NCBI GenBank assembly: GCA_963816685.1
Contig: CAWFMB010000010.1
Span: 14,282-78,281 of the forward strand
Length of the DNA: 64,000 nt
From: CAVYUC01 sp963816685
Lineage (GTDB): Bacteria > Bacteroidota > Bacteroidia > Bacteroidales > Prolixibacteraceae
Reading direction: 5' to 3'
Shown: in pieces, positions 7,086 to 16,393 of the stretch
Layout: each line of letters opens with the position of its first letter
How positions within the stretch are numbered: position 1 is the first letter of the stretch
Position numbers and translations under genes: made by a program
Notes under the pieces: model-generated
What the model was told of the DNA's origin: nothing
Databases searched by the model: none
What the model saw: only the letters and a program-made list of their open reading frames with translations

Positions 7086-9398
7086 TTAAATTTCTTTTAA
7101 ATCACCGTTTATGTGCAGTTTTTTATTCTTTTCTGTTTTTAACTGAATGATTTCGTTGTCGTATTTAATTTTACATTCTCTTCCAAGAAGAGAAGTAACC
7201 ACCAGTTCAGTCAGTTTCCCATCTTCCCATGAAATATCGGCAACAAAACCTCCGCGGGCGCGCAGGCCGTTAACATGACCGCTTTTCCATTCCAATGGCA
7301 AAGCCGGCAATATTTGAAGAATACCATTATGGCTTTGCAACAACATTTCGGCAATTCCGGCTGTTGCACCAAAATTGCCATCTATTTGAAATGGCGGATG
7401 ATTGTCGAATAAATTGGGATGAGTAGATTTTGCATATAAAGCCTGCAGATTTTCATGTGCTTTCTCACCATCTTTCAGACGGGCAAAGAAGTTGATAATC
7501 CAGGCACGGCTCCAGCCGGTGTGTCCTCCACCATTTGCCAACCTTGTTTCAATTGATTTCCGGGCTGCCTTCATCCATTTCGGATTATCCGGGTTTGTAA
7601 ATTCTTCGCCGGGATAAAGTGCGTACAAATGCGACATGTGCCGGTGTCCCGGCTCTGCCTCCGGAAGTTCTTCCGACCATTCAAGTATCCTTCCATCCGT
7701 GCCAATTTGTGACGGAGTAAGCTTTGCAAGCATTGTTTTTACAGTATCTGCCAATTCCTTGTCAACTCCAAGAATTTCGGTAGTTTTAATGAAATTTCCG
7801 AATAGTTCCCTTATAATTTCATGATCCATTGCAGGTCCCATACACACCGAAACTGATTCGCCATCAGGGGCAATAAACCTGTTTTCGGGTGACATTCCCG
7901 GTCCCGAGACAAGCAAACCGGTTTTTGGATTTTCAACAAGAAAATCAACAAAAAACAAAGCAGCATCCTTTAAAACAGGATAAGCTTTGGTTTTTAAAAA
8001 AGTTGTATCGCCTGTAAAATCATAATTTTCCCAAAAGTGATCGGAACACCATGCAGCGCCCATCGGCCACATTCCATATTGTGTCTGCCCGATTGGCGCT
8101 GTAAATTTCCAGACATCAGTTGTATGATGTGCCACAAAACCACGGCATCCGTAAACATTCTTCGCCGTTTCTGCACCACTTTCACGCAATTCATCAATAA
8201 AATCAAAAAACGGTTCCTGGCACTCGGCAAGGTTTGTCACGAGAGCGGGCCAGTAATTCATCTGAATATTAATGTTGATATGGTAATCTGCATTCCATGG
8301 CGGATAAAGCGACTCTGCCCAGATTCCCTGCAAATTTGCAGGTAATCCTCCCGGCCTCGATGAACTGATTAAAAGGTACCTGCCGAACTGAAAGTAAAGT
8401 TCTGTAAAGTGGGAATCAGTTGTTCCGTTTTTAATCTGCTCAAGCCGTTTATCAATTGGAAGGTTCATTGTATCCGGCTGATTCAGTACCAAATCAACAC
8501 GATTAAACAACTCCCGGTAATCTGCTACATGTCTTGATTTTAATGTCTTATAATCAACCGGCACTGCTTTTTTGATGTCATCTGCAGAGAATTTAACTTC
8601 ATCATCTTTCCAGAAATCAGTGCGTCCCGAAATCAGGATTTCCACCTCATCTGCATTTCTTACAACCAAACTGCTGTCGGTAGATGAAATTTCGCCACCG
8701 ATGTTTTTAAGGTGAACAACAGATGCAAAATGAGTTCCCTGATTTTGATTTTCGGCGAACCCTGTCATCAGCAGCTGGTTTTCACCAACAGAAACAGTTT
8801 CAGCATCTCCAGGCCGGTTTATCCAGGTTGAAAAACTAATTTTATCTTTTCCTGAAGAAGAGAGCCGGATAACAATGACTTCATCGGGAGACGAAACAAA
8901 AACCTCACGGGTATATTTTATGCCGTCTGATTCAAATTCGGTGGTAGAAACTGCAGTACGCAAATCAAGTTCACGTTTATAATTGCTGACTTCACCAATA
9001 TCTTCAAACTGAAGGTGCAAATCACCCAGTGTTTGATATGTGTGACCGCCAACTCTTTTGCCCATTATTTTTTCCTGTGCAAGCTTATCGCCTTTTGCAT
9101 ATTCTCCATTAAAAAGCAGTTGCCGGACTTCGTTTAGGTAATTCAGCGCTTCCGGATTTGCCCGATCGATGGGACCACCAGTCCATACCGACTCTTCGTT
9201 GAGCTGGATTCGCTCTGTTGCTGTGCCGCCAAAAACCATCGCACCAAGCCGGCCATTTCCCAATGGCAGCGCCTCTGTCCATTCATTTGCCGGATTTGTG
9301 TACCACAATTTTAATTCCCGCTGCTTTTCACTGTTTGCAAAATTACACGATTGCAAAATCACAGATGCAAAACTTATTAATAAGATAAACTTGTTCAT
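7086..9398 (-). CDS. Glycoside hydrolase family 95 alpha-L-fucosidase-type lipoprotein
   Basis: A 770-residue exported enzyme. The frame extends to 9458, but the ATG at 9398 gives a signal peptide with lipobox VILQSC, so it is probably a surface or periplasmic lipoprotein. The N-terminal beta-sandwich starts LWYTNPANEWTEALPLGNGRLGAMVFGG. The (alpha/alpha)6 catalytic domain contains WNADYHININIQMNYWP (the GH95 Asn pair), EPGHRHMSHLYALYPG and QIDGNFGATAGIAEML (Asp673, counted from 9398). The family inverts alpha-1,2-L-fucosides, with some alpha-L-galactosidase members. It sits between two plug-only SusC-like genes, in the same orientation but without a normal SusC/SusD pair, so it is not a standard polysaccharide utilisation locus. 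Confidence 0.93.
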   Translation of the reverse strand: MNKFILLISFASVILQSCNFANSEKQRELKLWYTNPANEWTEALPLGNGRLGAMVFGGTATERIQLNEESVWTGGPIDRANPEALNYLNEVRQLLFNGEYAKGDKLAQEKIMGKRVGGHTYQTLGDLHLQFEDIGEVSNYKRELDLRTAVSTTEFESDGIKYTREVFVSSPDEVIVIRLSSSGKDKISFSTWINRPGDAETVSVGENQLLMTGFAENQNQGTHFASVVHLKNIGGEISSTDSSLVVRNADEVEILISGRTDFWKDDEVKFSADDIKKAVPVDYKTLKSRHVADYRELFNRVDLVLNQPDTMNLPIDKRLEQIKNGTTDSHFTELYFQFGRYLLISSSRPGGLPANLQGIWAESLYPPWNADYHININIQMNYWPALVTNLAECQEPFFDFIDELRESGAETAKNVYGCRGFVAHHTTDVWKFTAPIGQTQYGMWPMGAAWCSDHFWENYDFTGDTTFLKTKAYPVLKDAALFFVDFLVENPKTGLLVSGPGMSPENRFIAPDGESVSVCMGPAMDHEIIRELFGNFIKTTEILGVDKELADTVKTMLAKLTPSQIGTDGRILEWSEELPEAEPGHRHMSHLYALYPGEEFTNPDNPKWMKAARKSIETRLANGGGHTGWSRAWIINFFARLKDGEKAHENLQALYAKSTHPNLFDNHPPFQIDGNFGATAGIAEMLLQSHNGILQILPALPLEWKSGHVNGLRARGGFVADISWEDGKLTELVVTSLLGRECKIKYDNEIIQLKTEKNKKLHINGDLKEI

Positions 9399-9570
9399 TT
9401 TAAAAGATTTCAGGTTGAAGTGACGAATATAAATAATTGAAAGGAGGCACAGTGTCATTTTTAGTTGAAAATATTCACCATAAAATCAAACTCCTTCAGC
9501 AAAAATAAAGGAGAGAAACCTGCTTTTACCAGATTCCCCTCCTGTATCTTTGTAACCAAGCTGAAGGATC

Positions 9571-10254
9571 TTATTGATCACCTCCGCGTTTTGTTTCAAT
9601 TAACACAACTCCGTTGGCTCCCCGCGAACCATAAATTGCAGAACTGCCATCTTTTATTACATCGATGCTTTTTACCTGCGATGGTGGAATTGAATTCAAA
9701 ACACTTTCGTTTGTGGGTACACCATCGACAACAATTAATGCAGCGCTGCTGCTGTTTATTGAATTTATTCCGCGAATTATGATTTCACCATTTGATACCT
9801 GTACGCCGGCAAACCGACCTTTTATCAATTCATAAATCGTACTGTACTGCGAAAAATCAACATCATCGTTATTCAGCGATGAAAGTGCATTTAATTTATT
9901 CCTGTCGGTAACATGGCCATATCCGATTGCGATTTCCCTGTTTTTCTCACCAGGTTTCAACTTAATATTTACTGCAACAAATTTAACTTTATCAGTTAGC
10001 TTTACTTTTTGTTTAAAAAAGCCTTCGGCACTTACTTTTAATTTGTCATTATCTTCAACCTGAGCTGTAAACCGACCAAGAGTATCGGTCTGTACAGTTT
10101 GTTTTGAACTGCTTATTTTCACCTGCGCACCAATCACCGGAATACTATCGAAAGTTGTAACTATTCCTTGAATTACTTTGTCCTGAGCATTTGAAAATGT
10201 AACAACTAAAACAGCTGAGACTGTGAATACGAACAGTTTTAATTTTTTATACAT
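9571..10254 (-). CDS. Plug-only SusC-like protein, copy 2
   Basis: A 227-residue paralogue of the protein at 6302-6997 with the same domain order. It has a signal peptide MYKKLKLFVFTVSAVLVVTFSNAQ, a CarboxypepD_reg-like domain (IQGIVTTFDSIPVIGAQVKISS...TDTLGRF) and a plug (YELIKGRFAGVQV, IIIRGINSINSSSAALIVVDGVP, VKSIDVIKDGSSAIYGSRGANGVVLIETKRG). It ends shortly after the plug with no beta-barrel. It retains the VTTFDSIP and YGSRGANGVV motifs of copy 1. Both copies contain GYGHV plus LNALSSLN, the position where SusC normally runs from regulatory domain to plug. Probably a periplasmic or outer-membrane-associated protein of unknown role. Confidence 0.85.
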   Translation of the reverse strand: MYKKLKLFVFTVSAVLVVTFSNAQDKVIQGIVTTFDSIPVIGAQVKISSSKQTVQTDTLGRFTAQVEDNDKLKVSAEGFFKQKVKLTDKVKFVAVNIKLKPGEKNREIAIGYGHVTDRNKLNALSSLNNDDVDFSQYSTIYELIKGRFAGVQVSNGEIIIRGINSINSSSAALIVVDGVPTNESVLNSIPPSQVKSIDVIKDGSSAIYGSRGANGVVLIETKRGGDQ

Positions 10255-10352
10255 TGGATTTTTGTTTTATGGTTGACTTATACAATATTAGCTAATAATT
10301 AGCAATTTCCATACCACTTATCCAAACTAAAAAAGTGGTTGTAAAACATGTT

Positions 10353-11300
10353 TTACTGAAGCGGTTTTGCAGGTCCTACATTCTTAATTCGGTAAGGTTT
10401 TTTTCGTTGTGACTCAAAATAGGTTCGCATTTGCAATTCGGCAATAATGCCGGTAGTTACAAACTGAATACCTCCCATTACCAAAAGAATCCCAAGAAGT
10501 AAAAGTGGTTTTCCCCAGATATCATGCCCCAAAATCTTCAGGATAAGCATGTAAAAGTTAATCAATGCTCCAATTCCGAAAGTTACAATTCCAATTCCGC
10601 CAAAGAAATGCATGGGCCGCTGCAGGTACTTTTTAAAGAAAACCATCAGAATCAAATCACTCATCACACGGGTGGTACGGCTTAAATTATACTTTGAATT
10701 TCCGAACTGGCGCGGGCGGTGGTTAACATTCACCTGCGTAATACGGGTTGCACCTTCCAGTGTAATTAATGCAGGAATATACCGGTGCAATTCTCCGTAA
10801 ATGTGAATGGTTTTAATTATTTCGTTTCTGAAAATCTTAAGAGTACATCCCAAATCCTTCATGTGAATACCGGTGGATTTGCGAATCATGTAATTGGCAA
10901 TTTTCGAAGGGATTTTACGGAGAAACATTCCGTCTTGCCGGTTTGCCCTGACTCCGGCAACCATATCCCACTCCTCTTCTTCCATCATTTTCAGCATCAT
11001 CGGAACATCTGCCGGATCGTTTTGCAGATCGCCATCGAGCAAAACTACATATTCTCCATCGGCCTGATCTATTCCTGCCTGTAATGCTGAACTCTGACCG
11101 TAATTTCTTTTTAATTCGACAAGAATAAACCTTTCGTCGTTAATATTTCTGATTTCGCTGCGGGTTCCATCTGTCGAACCGTCATCAACAAAGATAGCTT
11201 CAAAATCATATTTATTGAGGGCATTTATAATTTGTTCCGACAGGGGTCTGATGTTTGGTTTTTCGTTAAAAACACAAATAACCAGTGAAAGTTTCTTCAT
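10353..11300 (-). CDS. Glycosyltransferase family 2, polyprenyl-phosphate sugar transferase (DPM1/GtrB/ArnC-like)
   Basis: A 315-residue membrane-associated GT-A enzyme that probably transfers a hexose from a nucleotide sugar to undecaprenyl phosphate. The N-terminal GT2 domain begins LSLVICVFNEKPNIRPL and has FVDDGSTDGT and the nucleotide-sugar/metal motif VVLLDGDLQNDPAD. The middle carries NYGQSSALQAGID and RQFGNSKYNLSRT, typical of GtrB/DPM1-like proteins. Two C-terminal transmembrane helices follow (FFGGIGIVTFGIGALINFYMLIL and PLLLLGILLVMGGIQFVTTGII), as in bactoprenol glucosyltransferases. Alone on the minus strand, with gaps of about 80-100 bases on each side. The sugar is unknown. Confidence 0.92.
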   Translation of the reverse strand: MKKLSLVICVFNEKPNIRPLSEQIINALNKYDFEAIFVDDGSTDGTRSEIRNINDERFILVELKRNYGQSSALQAGIDQADGEYVVLLDGDLQNDPADVPMMLKMMEEEEWDMVAGVRANRQDGMFLRKIPSKIANYMIRKSTGIHMKDLGCTLKIFRNEIIKTIHIYGELHRYIPALITLEGATRITQVNVNHRPRQFGNSKYNLSRTTRVMSDLILMVFFKKYLQRPMHFFGGIGIVTFGIGALINFYMLILKILGHDIWGKPLLLLGILLVMGGIQFVTTGIIAELQMRTYFESQRKKPYRIKNVGPAKPLQ

Positions 11301-11382
11301 TATATTATTGAATATTAGAGTCTCCTGAACTCATTCTAAAATATTGCCGCAAAGGTACACAATTCAGATTCAATTTTAAGGA

Positions 11383-12288
11383 CTATTCTACCGGTTTCAG
11401 TTTCCAGATAAATGAGAATTTAACAGTTTTGTATTCCCAGTCCCGTAATCCGTGCAAATATTGTAACCGCAAAGCTGTTTTGCTGAAATCTTTCCTGAAA
11501 TCAAAATTAAGCAGTACGGGTTTGTCCCTTTCATTTTTATATCCTGAATATCCAGCCAATGAGGCAGAATACAACCAGTTGCTTCTTTCATAATCGAACC
11601 CGGCAGCATAAAGCAGTGCATCGTTTTGCAGGTTAAGTTCGTCGTTGGTTTGCCAGCTGTAAAATCCTATTAATCCAAAAGGCCTGAAAATTCCTGTACT
11701 TGATTCACCTAAATTTTTTGAAAAGCTCAGGTCGAAGAAATATCCGGGACTGTCAGTATAACGGGCAGCTTCCAATTGATTCCCTGAGGCTGTTTTTGCT
11801 GCAAAGCGGAAAAGTGTATTTGGAAATTTGCGGTTTTTAGTGATCTGAATAAGGGTGCTGAAATAAAAATCGCCGTTGGCAAAACCTTTTCCATCCTCAT
11901 CGCGTGCAAAACGTTCGTTTCTTATTTTTTCTGAAAAAGCATAATGTTCAGCAACCACGCCATACATTTCGATGGCTATTTTATTTTTTGCAAATGGAAT
12001 ATACACCTTTCCTGAAATATCCTGAGTGGGATCTCCCGGGTGAAAATGGCTGACAGCAGTAACTTCGATTTCAGTTTGTGAAGAAATGATTCCTTTTTTT
12101 ACCTCAGGAACGGGCAGTGCATTTGGCCCCAGATATCCGGGGGTAATTTTAATCCAGTTCCGCCAGCCCGGATCACCAACTTCCCAGCCATGTAACAAAT
12201 TCCACCAGCCATAATCTGCAACTTTATTCTGTGCAGATAATGTGAATGAAAAAAAAACCAGTAATACAGAAAACAGACGGAATTTCAT
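11383..12288 (-). CDS. Exported protein of unknown function, probable outer-membrane beta-barrel
   Basis: A 301-residue protein. The frame opens at 12333, but the ATG at 12288 gives a clear signal peptide (MKFRLFSVLLVFFSFTLSAQ). The mature protein starts KVADYGWWNLLHGWEVGDPGWRNWIKITPGYLGPNALPVP. It then shows alternating polar and hydrophobic strands with many aromatic residues and ends FSFIWKLKPVE, consistent with a 10-14-strand outer-membrane barrel. It has the WSY-rich style of Bacteroidota outer-membrane proteins, but no named family is recognised. It is downstream of the cysteine peptidase gene on the same strand, separated from it by a terminator-like hairpin. Confidence 0.7.
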   Translation of the reverse strand: MKFRLFSVLLVFFSFTLSAQNKVADYGWWNLLHGWEVGDPGWRNWIKITPGYLGPNALPVPEVKKGIISSQTEIEVTAVSHFHPGDPTQDISGKVYIPFAKNKIAIEMYGVVAEHYAFSEKIRNERFARDEDGKGFANGDFYFSTLIQITKNRKFPNTLFRFAAKTASGNQLEAARYTDSPGYFFDLSFSKNLGESSTGIFRPFGLIGFYSWQTNDELNLQNDALLYAAGFDYERSNWLYSASLAGYSGYKNERDKPVLLNFDFRKDFSKTALRLQYLHGLRDWEYKTVKFSFIWKLKPVE

Positions 12289-12313
12289 GTTGCTTTTTAT
12301 AACCGCCCAAAGA

Positions 12314-12342
12314 TAAAAAAACCCTCCGGACAATCTGAAGGG
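12314..12342 (-). terminator. Terminator after the C1 peptidase gene
   Basis: On the minus strand, CCCTTC (plus 12337-12342 side) pairs with GGAGGG with one G-T wobble and is followed directly by seven T residues (plus 12314-12321 is an A run). It lies 10 bases downstream of the peptidase stop at 12352 and before the next same-strand gene. Confidence 0.6.
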
Positions 12343-12351
12343 CCTTTGGTT

Positions 12352-13566
12352 CTATAGTCCCAATTTACTTCTTATTTGTTGTGGTATTGCATCCTTATTC
12401 ACCAGGATACATGTTGTTTTGTAATTCACATAAGGTTTTGATGCGTAGAAATAACCTTTGTATTTGTTGTATTCGCCCCATGAATTCTTTACTTTATAGA
12501 ATGTCCTTCCTTCCTGATCTTTCGCTAAACCAATAATATGCATTCCATGGTCATCGGTAGTCTGATAATTGTCGAATGCTGTCTGCCTCATTTCCTGGGT
12601 CACTTTCAGTTCCGGAACAATTTTATCCAGCTTGTATAATTCCTGTTGTTTTTCTTTTTCGTCCAGCGCTTCCCATTTTGCGATTTCTGCATCGCTCATG
12701 TCTATTTCAGGTGCAGCAGGTAATACAGCAACTCCCTTGTTACTTGTTACGAAACCCTTTTCGCTTACATCGGCAGCCCATGCAACGGTGTATCCGTTAT
12801 TCAGCGAATAATCAATAATTTCTTCCAGCTCGTTTAACGGAACATTATATACTTCCCCCCATGCCCAGTTATCCGGAACTTCAAGTATAAATTTCGAATA
12901 AAAAGGATGATGGGTGTATGATGAAATTTCTACATAGTCATCCATGTTTAATCCCATAAAATTATCGGCAAAACTTTGCGGGGTATATTCTTTTCCGTCG
13001 TAATTAAATTTTTGCGGAATTTCCCCAAGATAGGAATCAAGGGTTGATTCAAAAGCTTCGTGCCACGATGTGCTGATTTTACGGTTTTTATTTTCGATAA
13101 CTGCTCCAACAAATTCACTCAACACTTTGTCCATTTCGCCATGAACATGTTTTTCTTCGCCATAAGCCAGGCCCGAATAAACAGTTTCAGGAACCATTCC
13201 ATATTCAGAAATTACGTTGGTTACATCGTGAAATGCGCCGCCGGCTGCAAAATTGAGGCTGCCATGCAATCTTACATCTTTTACTGCTTTATCCGAATAA
13301 GTATGCCAGACCACAAACATTTCAGACAGGTCGGCTTTTGGTTTTCCCATGCGAATCATTTCTGACTCAAGAAAAGACAGCGCCGAAAACGACCAGCAAG
13401 TGCCTGTACGGTTTTGATCTTTCACATCGGTGGCAGGTAAAATCACTACATCTTCAAATTTATAGACTTCATCGGGCTTATCTTTTTTTCCATCATCTCC
13501 GCTTGCATATACTGAACCCGAAAAAATCAATACTGCTGCATAAAGTAATAAATAGCGCAACTTCAT
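12352..13566 (-). CDS. Bleomycin hydrolase/aminopeptidase C-like cysteine peptidase (family C1B)
   Basis: A 404-residue exported papain-fold peptidase. The signal peptide is MKLRYLLLYAAVLIFSGSVYASG. The active-site triad is intact: Cys57 in RTGTCWSFSAL, His340 in TDDHGMHIIG and Asn361 in VKNSWGEY. The spacing and flanking sequence (LPATDVKDQNRTGTCW, SFLESEMIRMGK) match bleomycin hydrolases, which are aminopeptidases with a self-compartmentalising hexameric ring in known members. A signal peptide is common in Bacteroidota members and implies a periplasmic location. Transcribed alone on the minus strand ahead of a terminator. Confidence 0.93.
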   Translation of the reverse strand: MKLRYLLLYAAVLIFSGSVYASGDDGKKDKPDEVYKFEDVVILPATDVKDQNRTGTCWSFSALSFLESEMIRMGKPKADLSEMFVVWHTYSDKAVKDVRLHGSLNFAAGGAFHDVTNVISEYGMVPETVYSGLAYGEEKHVHGEMDKVLSEFVGAVIENKNRKISTSWHEAFESTLDSYLGEIPQKFNYDGKEYTPQSFADNFMGLNMDDYVEISSYTHHPFYSKFILEVPDNWAWGEVYNVPLNELEEIIDYSLNNGYTVAWAADVSEKGFVTSNKGVAVLPAAPEIDMSDAEIAKWEALDEKEKQQELYKLDKIVPELKVTQEMRQTAFDNYQTTDDHGMHIIGLAKDQEGRTFYKVKNSWGEYNKYKGYFYASKPYVNYKTTCILVNKDAIPQQIRSKLGL

Positions 13567-13751
13567 TTTAAATATATTTCCTTAAAGAATTTGATTGAAT
13601 TACTGCCAAAAATAGCAATTAAAATTTCTTATAAAAAGATTTTAATGTTTAGAAACATTCTGAATTTTACACCAAACCGGCCAACAATGTAAAGGATTAC
13701 AGCAGAATTCAAGTTTGTTAAAAAAGCCTAAAATGAAATAAAGTTAAAAAA

Positions 13752-14318
13752 TCAGGTGATTATTTCATTGTAACGAAAACAGGTGATCAAATGATCGTTT
13801 ACCATTCCGGTTGCCTGCATGTGGGCGTAAACAATGGTAGAACCAACAAATTTAAAGCCCCGCTTTAGCAAATCGGCTGATATTCTATCTGAAAGGGGAG
13901 TTTTTGCAGGGAGTTCCTTTAATTCATTAAATGAATTAACAACCGGCTGGTAGCCTGTAAATTCCCAGATGTATTTATCAAAGCTTCCAAATTCTTTCTG
14001 TACTTCAAGATAACGCCGGGCATTGTTAATTGTAGCCGCAATTTTCAGTTTGTTTCGTATGATATTTTTATTTTGAAGGAGTTCCTGCATCTTGTTTTCA
14101 TTGTACTTTGCAATCTTTTCAGGATTGAAGTCATCGAAAGCCTGCCGGAATGCTTCCCTTTTATTCAGTACAATTTGCCAGCTCAACCCGGCCTGAAAAC
14201 CCTCCAACACCAGGAATTCGAATAATTTTCGGTCATCGTGAAGCGGTACCCCCCACTCTTCATCGTGATATTTTATCATAATTTCGTTGGAGGTAGACCA
14301 GTTGCATCGTTTTTTCAT
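13752..14318 (-). CDS. tag: DNA-3-methyladenine glycosylase I
   Basis: A 188-residue cytoplasmic base-excision repair enzyme that removes 3-methyladenine from alkylated DNA. It begins MKKRCNWSTSNEIMIKYHDEEWGVPLHDDRKLFEFL, matching the Tag N-terminus including the Cys and the YHDEEWG block that supplies zinc-snap ligands. The C-terminal pair is in MQATGMVNDHLITCFRY (His and Cys). The body has EGFQAGLSWQIVLNKREAFR and GFKFVGSTIVYAHMQA. Length is standard. Divergent from the TPR gene at 14407 across an 88-base spacer. Confidence 0.96.
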   Translation of the reverse strand: MKKRCNWSTSNEIMIKYHDEEWGVPLHDDRKLFEFLVLEGFQAGLSWQIVLNKREAFRQAFDDFNPEKIAKYNENKMQELLQNKNIIRNKLKIAATINNARRYLEVQKEFGSFDKYIWEFTGYQPVVNSFNELKELPAKTPLSDRISADLLKRGFKFVGSTIVYAHMQATGMVNDHLITCFRYNEIIT

Positions 14319-14387
14319 AAAGTAATTATTTTTCAGCGCAAAAAGTTAAATAAAATTAATCATTCAGTATCAATTTTTATAAAATGT

Positions 14388-14395
14388 TATTTTTG
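14388..14395 (+). promoter_or_regulatory. Candidate Bacteroidota -7 promoter box (TATTTTTG)
   Basis: TATTTTTG matches the Bacteroidota sigma-ABfr -7 consensus TAnnTTTG and lies 12 bases before the ATG of the TPR gene, implying a very short leader. No good -33 TTTG box was seen at ideal spacing, so this is a motif match only. Confidence 0.3.
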
Positions 14396-14406
14396 CTGCA
14401 CTGGAA

Positions 14407-16362
14407 ATGAAAGTAATGAAGAGAACTATTATATTATTTTTTTTGTTGACCTCCGTAATAGCGCAAGCTCAGCTGAATATCAACCACTACATCAGGGTTG
14501 GGCAAACCCGCACACAAATTGGCAATTATACCGGTGCCATTGAATATTTCAATATTGTTATCAAATTTAAGCCTTATTTACCAGAGACTTATTTTTACCG
14601 TGGAATTGCAAAACATCAGCTCGAAGATTACCGCGGCGCCATTCTGGATTACAACAAAGCCATTGAAATAAAACCTTTTTATCCGCAGGCTTACATGAAC
14701 CGCGGAATGGCATACCACAACCTGAAAGAATATGAAAAGGCCATTGAAGATTATAACCGCGGCCTTGAATTTGACCCCGAAAACGATAACATTTACAACA
14801 ACCGTGGGATTGCAAAATTGGCCTTAAAAGATGTTGAAGGTGCCATGGCTGATTACCAAAAGGCGCTTGAGATTAATCCGAAATCGACATATGCCCTGAT
14901 GAACATGAGCAACGCGCACATTGTACAGGGCGATGTTAAGGAAGCAATTCGTGATTTGAACAAGTTAATCATCATCCGTCCCCATTTTGCCGGAGCTTAC
15001 CTGAACCGCGGTCTCGCCCGGTTCGAAATGGAAGATTATGCTTCGGCGCTGCGCGATTATGATCAGTGTATTGAACTGGATCCGCAAAATGCCCTTGCGT
15101 ATAACAACCGGGGAATTGTAAAGCATAAACTTGAAGATTACCAGGGAGCGATTATGGATTACGACATGGCCATCCGGCTAAATCCTGAAATGGCAAGCGC
15201 TTATTTTAACAGGGCGATGGCACGGGAAATCCTTAAACGACCGGGTTATGAAAATGATTACCAGATCGCAGCTCAGCTTGATTCGAAGTTTGATTTGGAA
15301 AGCCAGCGGCTGGATGCAGAACAGCTTGCACAAAATCAACAAAAACAGCAGCAAAATCAAACTCCGGGAGCAAATAAACAAAGTGCAAACAATTCATCTT
15401 CATCGTCTGCATCCCAAAATACGGCCGGTCAAAATAATAACCCGCAAAACAATCAGGCCACAGCTCAAAAAGATGATTCAAAAAAAGACGAGGATAACAA
15501 CCAGCAGCGCAGGCGCCGTATGAACCTCGTTATTGAAGACAGCCGTGATTTACCTTCGGAAGAGGAAGAAGTGGATGATGGCCTGATTCAGAACCGGAAC
15601 ATTGAAATCGACCTGCAACCGATATTCATCGTTTCTGCTTTTGAAAAAAATGCAGTCGATTATGAACGGTTTCAATATTATAATCTTGCTATCGACGAGC
15701 TGAATGAAAAAAACAATTACAACCCGCTGCTTACGATTACCAATAAATCGCTGAACCAGTACCACGAGGTGTTTGAGAATTTTGTACTTTATTTCAATGC
15801 ACGGCTCAACATTGAAAAGAGCAGCCACAACTACCTGAACCGCGGGATTTTTTACAGCCTCACTGAAGAATACAATGCAGCACTTGAAGATTTTAACAAG
15901 TCAATTGAAATGAATGATAAAAATGCAATTGCCTATTTTTCGCGTGCCAACTGCCGTTATAAAATGCTGGAAGAAATTGAAACACTTGGGGAAAACCAGG
16001 AGGATTTATCGGTTTCACTTGATAAACCTGATCTGGATCCGTCGCGGGATGTTAACCTTGCCATGCCCGAATATGAGAAAATACTTGACGACTATCAAAC
16101 ACTGCTCTTCCTGAACCCGAAATTCTTTTTCGGATATTACAACCGGGCTTTCATCAAACTCCGGTTGAAACAATATAAAAGTGCAATCGAAGATTTAAAC
16201 CGCGCCATTCAACTGGAACCTGAATTTGCCGAAGGTTATTTTAACCGCGGACTCACAAAAATCTTTTTAAATGATATTGAGGGCGGTGCGCTCGACCTGA
16301 GCAAAGCGGGAGAATTGGGTATAGACGGAGCTTACAATATTATCAAACGGTATTGCAATTAA
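14407..16362 (+). CDS. Exported multi-TPR protein with Gln/Asn-rich linker
   Basis: A 651-residue protein. The signal peptide is MKVMKRTIILFFLLTSVIAQAQ; an alternative start at 14416 keeps it. About eight consecutive TPR units span residues 30-285 (repeating NRGIAKL.L.DYEGAI.DY..AIELDP), for example AYNNRGIVKHKLEDYQGAI. A 60-residue Gln/Asn/Ser-rich low-complexity linker follows (residues about 305-365), then a basic patch (QQRRRRMNLVIEDS) and an acidic stretch. A second TPR group (residues about 475-640) ends the protein. Such proteins act as periplasmic scaffolds; the partner is not evident. It is convergent with the PKD lipoprotein gene, with 31 bases between their ends. Confidence 0.9.
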   Translation: MKVMKRTIILFFLLTSVIAQAQLNINHYIRVGQTRTQIGNYTGAIEYFNIVIKFKPYLPETYFYRGIAKHQLEDYRGAILDYNKAIEIKPFYPQAYMNRGMAYHNLKEYEKAIEDYNRGLEFDPENDNIYNNRGIAKLALKDVEGAMADYQKALEINPKSTYALMNMSNAHIVQGDVKEAIRDLNKLIIIRPHFAGAYLNRGLARFEMEDYASALRDYDQCIELDPQNALAYNNRGIVKHKLEDYQGAIMDYDMAIRLNPEMASAYFNRAMAREILKRPGYENDYQIAAQLDSKFDLESQRLDAEQLAQNQQKQQQNQTPGANKQSANNSSSSSASQNTAGQNNNPQNNQATAQKDDSKKDEDNNQQRRRRMNLVIEDSRDLPSEEEEVDDGLIQNRNIEIDLQPIFIVSAFEKNAVDYERFQYYNLAIDELNEKNNYNPLLTITNKSLNQYHEVFENFVLYFNARLNIEKSSHNYLNRGIFYSLTEEYNAALEDFNKSIEMNDKNAIAYFSRANCRYKMLEEIETLGENQEDLSVSLDKPDLDPSRDVNLAMPEYEKILDDYQTLLFLNPKFFFGYYNRAFIKLRLKQYKSAIEDLNRAIQLEPEFAEGYFNRGLTKIFLNDIEGGALDLSKAGELGIDGAYNIIKRYCN

Positions 16363-16393
16363 TTCATTTTTAACAGGCACTTCAGCAAATGTT

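Noticed and set aside
6302..10254. Canonical polysaccharide utilisation locus
   Set aside because: No SusD and no full-length SusC; only plug-domain proteins and one GH95 enzyme.
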